From NCBI RefSeq assembly GCF_026342355.1, contig NZ_JAPEMV010000002.1:868001-932000 (forward strand): a stretch of DNA of 64,000 nt. Direction: 5' to 3'. Both the position numbers and the translations under genes were made by a program. The notes below the pieces were generated by a model. That model searched no databases, had not been told where the DNA came from, and was given only the letters and a program-made list of their open reading frames with translations. Below, in pieces: positions 53,312 through 60,609 of the stretch (within the stretch, counting starts at the first letter, position 1; every line of letters begins with the position of its first letter). The stretch is from Streptomyces sp. NBC_00249. GTDB taxonomy: Bacteria; Actinomycetota; Actinomycetes; Streptomycetales; Streptomycetaceae.

Positions 53312-53677
53312 ATGGCCGGACTCGTGCGCAAGAGCTTCGACAGCGCCGACGAGACGCGGCCGTTCCACGACGGCAAGGGCAGGCTGGACCTGCTCCAGAC
53401 CAGCGGCGGGCCCGTCGGCCGCGCCGTGTTCGAACCGGGCTGGCGCTGGTCGGAGCACATCAAGCCGCTGGTGGGCACGGACAGCTGCAAGTCCGCGCAC
53501 ACCGGGTACGTGGTGAGCGGCCGCATGAAGATCGTGATGGACGACGGGCAGAGCGACGAGTACGGCCCCGGAGACTTCATGGAGGTCGCGCCCGGGCACG
53601 ACGCGTGGGTGATCGGCGACGAGCAGTGCGTGGCGCTGGACTGGACGGGCTTCGGGGACTACGCGAAGCCCGCGTGA
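53312..53677 (+). CDS. Small cupin-domain protein
   Basis: This 121-residue single cupin has its metal-site motif region in EPGWRWSEHIKPLVG and AHTGYVVSGRMKIVMDDG, then PGDFMEVAPGHDAWV. It may bind a small molecule or metal; no reaction can be assigned. GGGAGG precedes the ATG. TAGAGT at 53263-53268 may be its -10 element. Confidence 0.83.
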   Translation: MAGLVRKSFDSADETRPFHDGKGRLDLLQTSGGPVGRAVFEPGWRWSEHIKPLVGTDSCKSAHTGYVVSGRMKIVMDDGQSDEYGPGDFMEVAPGHDAWVIGDEQCVALDWTGFGDYAKPA

Positions 53678-53692
53678 GCAACCGGCGGCCGG

Positions 53693-53878
53693 TCAGGCCG
53701 CCGTCAGGCGGATCGGGTTGGTGAGCGCGGCCGGAGCACCGGGCAGCGGCGGGGCCGCCGCCGGGTGGCGGACCTCGGCGCGTACGTAGGCGGAGCGGGC
53801 GGCGGTGGTGGTGGTCCCCTGACGCGGCCGGGGCCACGGTGGCAGTCGGTGCACCCCACGCCGGTGATAGGTTCTCAA
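53693..53878 (-). pseudogene. 3' remnant of a PHP-type metallohydrolase gene
   Basis: Minus-strand sequence with strong coding bias reads AYVRAEVRHPAAAPPLPGAPA, then ALTNPIRLTAA and a stop. This is how CehA/McbA-like PHP-domain metallohydrolases end. The rest of the gene is absent: its upstream side is occupied by the tnpB element and then an unrelated ATP-grasp gene. It appears to be a gene cut by the TnpB insertion with deletion of its 5' part. The family assignment rests on about 45 residues. Confidence 0.5.
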
Positions 53879-53880
53879 CT

Positions 53881-55161
53881 GTGAGCCAAGGCACCTTGGT
53901 CAAGCGGCAGTTCGGGCATCGCGCCCGTCTTTCGCTCTCGCGTGCCGAGGTGTCGAGGATGGATGGCCAGGCGCACGCGGCCCGCACCATGTGGAACCTG
54001 CTGCATGCCTGGTGGCGGATGATGCCCAGGGAAAAGCGGACTCTTGCGAATGCGGACGCCGCCATACGGCAGGCCCGCAAGGACATCGACTTTCTGGCCG
54101 TCCTCCCCGCACAAGCCGCGCAATCGGTGTTGAAGGCGTACTTCCAGGCGTGGAAAAACTGCTGGGAGGGTCGAGCCAACGCCCCGAACTTCAAGGGCCG
54201 CATCCGCACGGTAATGTCCGTGGACGTCCCGCAGGGCCGGGACCTGCACATCACCCGCGTGCACCGCCGCTGGGGTATGGCCAACATTCCCAAGGTGGGC
54301 CGGGTCCGCTTCCGGTGGACCAAGTGCCTACCTGTGGGCAAGCGCGCCAGTGCTGAGAACCGCATCACCGGGGCGCGGCTGGTCAAGGACGCCCTCGGCT
54401 GGCACGTCGCCTTCCGCGTCCAGACCCTGGAGACTGAGCCCAAGCCCCACCGAGGAGCGGAAGTCGGCATCGATTTCGGCATCACCGTGCCCATCGCTCT
54501 CTCGGACGGTGAGGCATACGAGCACGGCGAGTGGCTGACCGACAGGGAGAAGTCCAAGCTCCTGCATCTGGAGCGGCGCGCCGCGCGGCGCAAGGCGCAC
54601 CGCAAGCCTGGCGAGCGCGCCAGTCGCCGGCTGCACCACACCTACGACCAGATCAGAGGGCTCCGCGCGAAAGCCAAGCGCAGGGCACTCGACTGGCAGC
54701 ATCAGACGACCACCGCCATCGCCCGAACCTACGGCACAGTCGTCGTCGAAGCACTCGCGATCGCGAACATGGTCAAGTCCGCCAAGGGGACCATCGACGA
54801 ACCGGGGAAGAACGTCGCGCAGAAGGCCGGGCTGAACCGCGCCATCAGCGGAGAGGCGTGGGGCCGGACGGTCACCATGCTGAGGTACAAGACCGCCTGG
54901 CACGGCGGCACCTTGCACAGGGTCCCGGCCCCCGACACTTCCCGGCGCTGTTCCGCATGTGGCGTTGTCACGCCCGGGAGCCGGGAGTCACAGGCCGTGT
55001 TCGTGTGCAAGAACCCGGACTGCGGGTGGTCGGGCAACTCCGACCACAACGCGGCTCGGAACGTCCTGGACCTGTACCGGAGGGGCCTCGCGCTCATCCC
55101 GGCTGCCGGGAGGGCAGTCGTAAGGCGTGGCAAGCGCGTCAAGCCCGCTACCGCAAGGTAA
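53881..55161 (+). CDS. tnpB: TnpB, RNA-guided endonuclease of IS605/IS1341-type element (intact)
   Basis: A 426-residue TnpB with all RuvC residues: D198 (GIDFG), E290 (VVVEAL) and D388 (NSDHNAARN), plus zinc-finger cysteines 357, 360, 376 and 381. The N-terminal wedge/helical region begins VKRQFGHRARLSLSR. No tnpA is present, so it is a stand-alone IS1341-like element. TnpB uses an RNA from the element's right end to cut DNA. Codon choice is less GC-extreme than in neighbours, a sign of transfer. GTG 53881 is preferred over GTG 53839; a CCAAGG/CCTTGG hairpin overlaps its first codons. Confidence 0.9.
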   Translation: MSQGTLVKRQFGHRARLSLSRAEVSRMDGQAHAARTMWNLLHAWWRMMPREKRTLANADAAIRQARKDIDFLAVLPAQAAQSVLKAYFQAWKNCWEGRANAPNFKGRIRTVMSVDVPQGRDLHITRVHRRWGMANIPKVGRVRFRWTKCLPVGKRASAENRITGARLVKDALGWHVAFRVQTLETEPKPHRGAEVGIDFGITVPIALSDGEAYEHGEWLTDREKSKLLHLERRAARRKAHRKPGERASRRLHHTYDQIRGLRAKAKRRALDWQHQTTTAIARTYGTVVVEALAIANMVKSAKGTIDEPGKNVAQKAGLNRAISGEAWGRTVTMLRYKTAWHGGTLHRVPAPDTSRRCSACGVVTPGSRESQAVFVCKNPDCGWSGNSDHNAARNVLDLYRRGLALIPAAGRAVVRRGKRVKPATAR

Positions 55162-55200
55162 GCGGGAATCTCCCGGCTGCGGCAGGGAGAGCACTTCAAT
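55060..55200 (+). ncRNA. Candidate omega-RNA region at the right end of the tnpB element
   Basis: In TnpB elements the guide RNA scaffold overlaps the 3' end of tnpB and ends at the element's right end. Here hairpin-forming segments (GCTGCCGGGAGGGCAG, then CGGGAATCTCCCG, then GGCTGCGGCAGGGAGAGC) are followed by CACTTCAATCA, after which unrelated sequence begins. The end resembles other streptomycete elements from memory; exact borders are not determined. Confidence 0.4.
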
Positions 55201-56467
55201 CAGGCCCATCGCGCCAGAATCGGGGAATCACGTGAATCCCGCGTGAATCGGGGATGAGCGGGCCCGGTCGGCCCAGCAGGCCCGCGGCCCGGTCGAGGGC
55301 GCGGGTGAGGGCGGCGGCGGTCGGGGCGGCGGCAAGGACGTACGCGTGGTGCAGGCCTCCGGTGGGGGCGCGGCGCACCGTGGCGTCCGGCGGGACCTCC
55401 AGGCGGGCGCGCACCACGCCCGGTACGGCGCGGGCCGCCGCGAGCCGGGGTGCGGCCGCCTCGGTCAGGCGCAGGCCGGGCGGGAAGTCCACGTACCGCA
55501 GTCCGGCGTGGGCGGTGCGGGGTCTGCGGGGCGGGTCGGGCAGGCCCAACCCGGAGGCGAGGGCCAGGGCGAGCACGTCGGTGCCGTGGGCCAGGGCCAG
55601 CAGCTCGGTGAGTTCCTCGCCGCCGGGGCGGGCGTGGGCCTCGACCAGGCGGGGGCCGTGCGGGGTGAGGACGACCTCGGTGTGGGAGGGGCCGTCGTGG
55701 TGGCCCGCGAGGTCGAGGACGCCGCGTACGAGGCGGCGTACGGCCTCCGCGGCGGCGGGGTCCAGGGCGACGGGGGCCTGGTGGCCGCTGGTGGTGAGGT
55801 CCGGGCCGGGGAGCCGGCGGGTCCAGCCGAGGACGCGGTGGCGGCCCTGCCGGGAGAGGGCTTCGACGGTGAGTTCGGGGCCTTCGAGGTACTCCTCGAC
55901 GAGGAGGTCGGTGACCTCGGGGTAGGCGCGGGCGGCAGCCAGCGCGCCGGCCTCGTCGGCGATCAGCCGGACGGCCTCCCCGTAGCGGCCGGAGCGGGGT
56001 TTGGCCACGCACGGGTAGCCGATGAGGCGGGCGATGAAGGGGAGCAGCGAGGCGCGGCCGCAGCGGGCGAAGGAGACGGGCCGGGCGGGGTGCAGGGCGT
56101 TGGCCCGGGCCCGTAAGGAGGCCTTGTCCATCAGGGCGGTGACGGCGGCGGCGGGGGTTCCGGGCAGTCCGAGGGCCTCGTTGGCGCGGGCGGCCGCGAG
56201 GGCGGTGGCGGGGGCGAAGCCGAAGACGGCGGCGCGGCCGTCGTGGACGTCCTCCAGCCGGGCGAGTGCCGCGGTCAGGCGGGGGTGGTCGCGCCAGTCC
56301 GTCCGTACCGGCCGTACCGCCCCCTTTCGGTCGGACGGCAGCGACGGATCCGGCGCGACCACCACGGTGCGCGCGCCCGCGCGGCGGGCGGCAGCGACCT
56401 CGGCGGGGCGCGGGCTCAGCAGGACGGCGACGGGCTGGTGCCGCCGGCCGGTCGTCCCTTGCCGCAT
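55196..56467 (-). CDS. ATP-grasp ligase-like protein
   Basis: A 423-residue ATP-grasp enzyme: a Rossmann-like pre-ATP domain, the ATP-binding segment YPCVAKPRSGRYGEAV and LLVEEYLEGPELTVEA, and metal-binding LVEAHARPGGEELTELL. Such proteins join a carboxylate to an amine or thiol; the substrate is unknown. The ATG at 56467 follows GGGGGAG. The stop codon and possibly the last residues lie at the edge of the tnpB right end, so the native C-terminus may have been replaced. Confidence 0.8.
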   Translation of the reverse strand: MRQGTTGRRHQPVAVLLSPRPAEVAAARRAGARTVVVAPDPSLPSDRKGAVRPVRTDWRDHPRLTAALARLEDVHDGRAAVFGFAPATALAAARANEALGLPGTPAAAVTALMDKASLRARANALHPARPVSFARCGRASLLPFIARLIGYPCVAKPRSGRYGEAVRLIADEAGALAAARAYPEVTDLLVEEYLEGPELTVEALSRQGRHRVLGWTRRLPGPDLTTSGHQAPVALDPAAAEAVRRLVRGVLDLAGHHDGPSHTEVVLTPHGPRLVEAHARPGGEELTELLALAHGTDVLALALASGLGLPDPPRRPRTAHAGLRYVDFPPGLRLTEAAAPRLAAARAVPGVVRARLEVPPDATVRRAPTGGLHHAYVLAAAPTAAALTRALDRAAGLLGRPGPLIPDSRGIHVIPRFWRDGPD

Positions 56468-56605
56468 CCCGCGCTCCCCCCGTCACGCCGTGCCTCCACT
56501 GTGCCTGTTCGGTATAGGGGGAATGAGGTCGGCGACGCGTCGAGTTGTCGCCTTGCGGGAACACGAGGGGTTTATAAACGCGCACAGGCAGGGACGAATA
56601 GGCAT

Positions 56606-57748
56606 ATGCCAGCCGATGCCGAGGGAGCCGGAGCGGCCGACGGGGCCGGTCGGGCGGACGCAGCCACCTGGTCCGACGCGGCCGCTTGGTCCGACGCGGC
56701 CATCTGGTCCGACGGGGCCGCGACCGCGCACGGGGCCGATCTGAGCCCCGCCGCGCGGCGCCTCTACGCGTACGCGGTCGAGCGGCACGCCTTCACCGTG
56801 GCCGAGGCCACCGGGGCCCTGGGTGCCCGCGCGGGCGCGGCCGTCACCGAGCTGGCCGCCGCGCACCTGCTCCAGCGGGCCCCCGGCAGCGGTCCGGAGC
56901 GGTGGAGCGCGGTGGCACCCCGGGCGGCGGCGGCGCGGGCGCTGGCCCCGCTGGCGCTGCTCGTACGGGAGACGCACGACGAGATGGACCGGCTGCGGGG
57001 GCGGCTGGAGGCGCTGGTGCCCGCGTACGAGGCGGGGGCCGCGCACCGGGACCCGGGCGGGACGGGACGGCTGGAGCTGGTCACCGACCTGGGGGCGGTG
57101 CGCGGGCTGATCACGGAGCTGGCGGCGGGCTGCGAGCGGGAGCTGCTGACCTCGCAGCCGGGCGGCGGCCGCCCGCAGGAGACCCTGGAGGAGGCGGTCG
57201 GGCGGGACGAGTCGCTGCTGACGCGCGGGGTCCGGATGCGGACGATCTACCAGCACACGGCGCGCTACTCGCGGCCCACGGCGGCGTACGTCGAGCGGGT
57301 GACGGCGCTCGGCGCGCAGGTACGGACGCTGGGCGACGGGCTGATGCGGATGCTGATCTTCGACCAGCACACGGGCGTGATGGCGGTGCCGGACCGGACC
57401 GGGGCGGCGCTCGTGGTGCGGGAACCGAGTGTCGTGCACTTCATGACGGCGGCCTTCGAGCGGTCCTGGCTGGGCGCCCGGCCCTTCCCGACGACGGTCA
57501 GCCCGGAGGCGGCCCGGTCGCTCTCGGACGAGCTGCGGCAGACCATCGTCCGGCTGATGTCGGAGGGCCTGGAGGACAAGGTGATCGCCCGCCGCCTGGG
57601 CATGTCGGAACGCACCTGCCAGCGGCACATCGCGGAGATCATGCGCGCGATCGGCGCCAAGTCCCGCTTCCAGGCCGGGTACTTGCTCTCCACCGCGGCC
57701 ACGCCCCGGCGGCCGGACGAGGACCCCGGGGCCGACGGACCTTCCTGA
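56606..57748 (+). CDS. LuxR-family regulator with C-terminal HTH
   Basis: This 380-residue regulator has an N-terminal tail with three repeats of WSDAA/WSDGA (about 16-33), a middle domain with a winged-helix-like start and a phospholipase-D-like/TrmB-type sensor region (ELLTSQPGGG... YQHTARYSRPTAAYV). The C-terminal LuxR helix-turn-helix is LSDELRQTIVRLMSEGLEDK then RRLGMSERTCQRHIAEIMR. The 3' 59 bases recur at 59861. A TTTATAAA palindrome (56571-56578) stands out in the upstream region shared with the ATP-grasp gene. Confidence 0.87.
   Translation: MPADAEGAGAADGAGRADAATWSDAAAWSDAAIWSDGAATAHGADLSPAARRLYAYAVERHAFTVAEATGALGARAGAAVTELAAAHLLQRAPGSGPERWSAVAPRAAAARALAPLALLVRETHDEMDRLRGRLEALVPAYEAGAAHRDPGGTGRLELVTDLGAVRGLITELAAGCERELLTSQPGGGRPQETLEEAVGRDESLLTRGVRMRTIYQHTARYSRPTAAYVERVTALGAQVRTLGDGLMRMLIFDQHTGVMAVPDRTGAALVVREPSVVHFMTAAFERSWLGARPFPTTVSPEAARSLSDELRQTIVRLMSEGLEDKVIARRLGMSERTCQRHIAEIMRAIGAKSRFQAGYLLSTAATPRRPDEDPGADGPS
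57639..57697 (+). repeat. 59-bp direct repeat, copy A (inside luxR 3' end)
   Basis: This stretch is repeated at 59861-59919 with 58 of 59 bases identical by eye. It encodes MRAIGAKSRFQAGYLLSTA of the LuxR helix-turn-helix end. Confidence 0.9.
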
Positions 57749-57751
57749 GCG

Positions 57752-57895
57752 TCAGATCAGGGAGGGCAGGATGCCGCGCGGCCACCGGCCGAGCCAGAAC
57801 GCTGCCGCCGAGGGCCGCTCCTGGCGTTCGGTGGAGCCGTCGTGCAGCAGGTATGCAGGGCGCGGAACGACGGCGAGCCGGGGCGGGCGAGGCAT
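57752..57895 (-). CDS. 47-residue peptide gene next to the HTH/TPR regulator
   Basis: A small gene with a good AGAGGAG site four to five bases before the ATG at 57895. The product (MPRPPRLAVVPRPAYLLHDG...) is basic and proline-rich, ending in the aromatic/hydrophobic segment FWLGRWPRGILPSLI. There is no signal peptide, and no family is recognised. It follows a small domain-protein gene on the same strand, and both are divergent from an HTH/TPR regulator. A longer version from GTG 57943 is possible. Confidence 0.55.
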   Translation of the reverse strand: MPRPPRLAVVPRPAYLLHDGSTERQERPSAAAFWLGRWPRGILPSLI

Positions 57896-57939
57896 CGTGC
57901 TCCTCTCGACTGCGTGCGAGTGCGGTGGGAGCGGCGTCT

Positions 57940-58174
57940 TCACCGGTCACCGGCCCGGCGGGGGACGTCGGGGGCGACGATCCACTCCCGCCCCCCCTCC
58001 TTCGGGCCGCAAGAACACCGCGCACGGCATGACACGCCTGCTGTACGGGTCCTCGTACGGACCGATGAACTGCACGACGGCTTCGCGATTCTGCCCGGGG
58101 TCGAACACCCGGGCACCCTCGTAGAGCCAGTCGGGCAGGTTCTGGTGGGACGTGGGGCGGGGTGGGGAGTTCAC
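57940..58174 (-). pseudogene. Small protein gene with a 1-base frameshift in a G run
   Basis: As read, the frame from GTG 58174 gives a 75-residue product ending at 57947. Deleting one base in the seven-base run at 57991-57997 restores a more natural end (GGGREWIVAPDVPRR, stop at 57940), giving about 77 residues. The body WLYEGARVFDPGQNREAVVQ and PYEDPYSRRVMPCAVFLRPEGGG resembles a small protein often found beside streptomycete HTH regulators. It may be a sequencing error, phase variation or a true mutation. Confidence 0.6.
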
Positions 58175-58318
58175 TCCTGCTCCTGCCGTTGAGGATTGGG
58201 GCCGAACACTGTCGGCCTCGCCGAAGGCCGTGATATTCAGTCAACCGCCGTGCACAGACCGTGAGTACGGTGGTGGCGGCAGCGGACCGTGAAAGCCGTG
58301 AAAGTCGGGGGGATCACC

Positions 58319-59650
58319 ATGACGGCAGGCACTCCGAACATCGCCTTGGCCGCGCTCTTCGAGGAGACAGGCTGGTCGCGGGGCCAATTCATCCGGGCCA
58401 TCGCGCGCGTGGGTGCCGAGAGCGGCATCCCCTTCGGCTACGACGAGTCGGCGGTACCGAAGTGGGTGGCGGGAAGCCTGCCGAGGAAGCAGGTTCGCCC
58501 GCTGGTCCTGGAAGCCCTGTCCCGCAGGCTCGGCCGGCCCGTCACCGGGTACGCCGCAGGGTTCACGAATTCGCACGAGCCCTCGGGCCAGTCGCCGGAT
58601 ACCGTGGCAGAACTGGTCGATCTCGGGAGCGCTGACATGGATCCCTCACGCAGAAGCGTCCTCGGCGCCGGGCTGTTCTCGGCCGCGGCGGTGATCCCCG
58701 GCTGGCCGGACGTACGCGACCGGTTGGAGCGCGTACAGGAGGAACCGCACACCCGGATCGGTCAGCACGAGGTTGCCGCCGTCATCTCCATGACCGAGTA
58801 CATAAGCGATCTCGACGACAAGTTCGGCGGACGGATGGCCAGGCCGATGGCAGCCGCCTTCCTGGTGAACACGATCGTGCCCGCGCTCAGAGCGACTGCC
58901 GGGGACGAAGTGAAGAACGCCTTGCGCTCTGCAGCGGCCGATCACCTCTACCTGACGGGGTACATGGCCATGGACGAGCGCGAGGACGGGCTGGCACAGC
59001 GCTACTACACCAAGGCCCTCGAACTGGCCGGCACGGCGGGCGACCACCTGACCTACTGCACCACCCTGCGGGGAATGAGCGTCCAGGCCGTCGACCTCGG
59101 GCACGGCCCCCTCGCGGTGCGCCTGGCCGATGCCGCCGCGTCCGCCTCTCCTCAGGCCGGTCCCCGGATGCTCGCCTTCCTCACCGGCCAGCAGGCCCAC
59201 GCCGCCGCGCAGACCGGGGACCGGACCGGCGCGCTGCTGCGGATGAAGGAGGCCGAGACGGCCATGGACAAGGCAGAGTCGAAGGCGAAGGCGTTCGGCT
59301 CCTACGACCCGTCGGCACTGAATTACCACATCGGTCAGGTGCGGTACGAGCTCGGTGACATCGCCGGTTCCATCAAGTCCATGGAGCTCGCGGACCGGCT
59401 GCGCGAGCCCGTCTACCGGCGGACCAGGGTCCGGTACAACGCGATGATCGCCGAGCGGAAGCTGGCGGTGGGCCGCCTGGAGGAGGCCTGCGTCGACTGG
59501 AACCGGGTCCTGGACGACTACCCCCTCGTTCAGTCCGGCCGGTGCGACGACCGCGTCCGGATCATGCTCTCCTCGCTCCGGCCCCATCTCGGCAACGCGC
59601 ACGCCCGCGAGGCGTACGAGCGGGGCAGGACGTTGTTTCGTACTGGCTGA
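58319..59650 (+). CDS. HTH/TPR regulator (XRE-like N-terminus, tetratricopeptide body)
   Basis: A 443-residue protein. Residues 1-75 form a helix-turn-helix-like domain (LAALFEETGWSRGQFIRAIA... VPKWVAGSLPRKQVRPLV). About 100-440 is a helical tetratricopeptide array (AQRYYTKALELAGTAGDH, LRMKEAETAMDKAESKAK). This plan is shared with peptide-sensing regulators of the RRNPP type and with many orphan streptomycete regulators. ATG 58319 follows a G-rich site; upstream GTGs exist. It is divergent from two small genes and has lower GC than neighbours. Confidence 0.8.
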   Translation: MTAGTPNIALAALFEETGWSRGQFIRAIARVGAESGIPFGYDESAVPKWVAGSLPRKQVRPLVLEALSRRLGRPVTGYAAGFTNSHEPSGQSPDTVAELVDLGSADMDPSRRSVLGAGLFSAAAVIPGWPDVRDRLERVQEEPHTRIGQHEVAAVISMTEYISDLDDKFGGRMARPMAAAFLVNTIVPALRATAGDEVKNALRSAAADHLYLTGYMAMDEREDGLAQRYYTKALELAGTAGDHLTYCTTLRGMSVQAVDLGHGPLAVRLADAAASASPQAGPRMLAFLTGQQAHAAAQTGDRTGALLRMKEAETAMDKAESKAKAFGSYDPSALNYHIGQVRYELGDIAGSIKSMELADRLREPVYRRTRVRYNAMIAERKLAVGRLEEACVDWNRVLDDYPLVQSGRCDDRVRIMLSSLRPHLGNAHAREAYERGRTLFRTG

Positions 59651-59972
59651 CGTCCGCTGGGGCCATAGCCTTCAGGCCACCGCGTCTCGCCGTCCCTGGG
59701 GTGGAAGGGCGGGTACGGAGAGCCCCCGCGCAGCGGCACCGGACCACGGCCGGCACAACCGGCCCCGACCGGCGGGTCGACGGCCGGAGGCCGGCGCAGC
59801 GGCGCGAAGCCGGGGAGGCGCCCCGGCGCCGAGCCGCGCGAGCGGCGCGTGAAGAAGGCGTCATGCGTGCGATCGGCGCCAAGTCCCGCTTCCAGGCCGG
59901 GTACTTGCTCTCCACCGCGCAGGCGGCACCGGAGCGGGATCCCGGCTGAGGGCAGGCTGTTAGCCTGCGGCG
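59651..59972. other. 322-base gap with a luxR 3'-end relic
   Basis: No complete gene is seen. The first 210 bases hold GC-rich imperfect inverted repeats. From 59861 it contains a second copy of the luxR 3' end that reads in frame to a stop at 59949, with a different tail (AQAAPERDPG). TAGCCT at 59961-59966 is a likely -10 for the next gene. Confidence 0.7.
59861..59919 (+). repeat. 59-bp direct repeat, copy B
   Basis: Second copy of 57639-57697 with one base change. Similarity stops abruptly on the left side, and on the right the tail differs from luxR after LLSTA. Confidence 0.9.
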
Positions 59973-60602
59973 ATGGGACTGGACATCACCGTGGTCATGG
60001 CCGACTGGGAGCACCTGGCCCGGATACCGGCCGACGGGCGCGTGGGCGTCCTGACCGATGCCGTGTACCCGGACTTCTGCTGCGACGCGTGCTGGGACGC
60101 CGACCTCGCGGTGCGGGGCGGCTGGGTGTGGCAGCGGGGGGCGGCGTGGTGCGCCGAGTACCGGTTCTTCGGGACCACCGGTTCCTACAGCTGGCACTTC
60201 CAGCTCGCCGGGGCCTGGGAGGACATGAGGCCGTCGGCCGCGCCGGAGCTGCGGGAGGCCCTCGACGTCTTCCTGGGCGGCCTGGTGTGGGACGGCCCGG
60301 ACCACGACGAGCGGGCGGACCCGTACGGGGGCCCCGCGGACGGCTTCCCGGACGACCCGGAGCCGTGGTGCCCGAAGGTGCTGCTGCTGCGCGCGCCGCA
60401 GGAGGTGCCGGCGCTCGTGCGGGCCTGGGAGGCGGCCGCGCCGCGGCTGGAGGAGCTCCGGGAGCCCTTCGCCGCCCAGGCCGACCGCCGGCCCTCCTGG
60501 CTCGACACCTTCGACGGCGCCGCCGGGCTGCTGCGGGAGTGGGGCGAGGTGGTCACGGGGGCCGGGGCGCGGGGGTGGGGGCTGGTCGGGCTGCCGTGCT
60601 GA
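59973..60602 (+). CDS. Uncharacterised protein
   Basis: A 209-residue soluble protein starting MGLDITVVMADWEHL, rich in tryptophan and with a cysteine cluster (DFCCDACWD, about 34-42). No domain is recognised. A TAGCCT element lies six bases before the ATG, so the mRNA is probably leaderless. It is convergent with a LysR gene (7-base gap). Confidence 0.7.
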   Translation: MGLDITVVMADWEHLARIPADGRVGVLTDAVYPDFCCDACWDADLAVRGGWVWQRGAAWCAEYRFFGTTGSYSWHFQLAGAWEDMRPSAAPELREALDVFLGGLVWDGPDHDERADPYGGPADGFPDDPEPWCPKVLLLRAPQEVPALVRAWEAAAPRLEELREPFAAQADRRPSWLDTFDGAAGLLREWGEVVTGAGARGWGLVGLPC

Positions 60603-60609
60603 CGGGGTC

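Noticed and set aside
59542..59949. A 135-codon frame after the HTH/TPR gene as a real gene
   Set aside because: Its first part overlaps the regulator and is low complexity; only the duplicated luxR end is meaningful.
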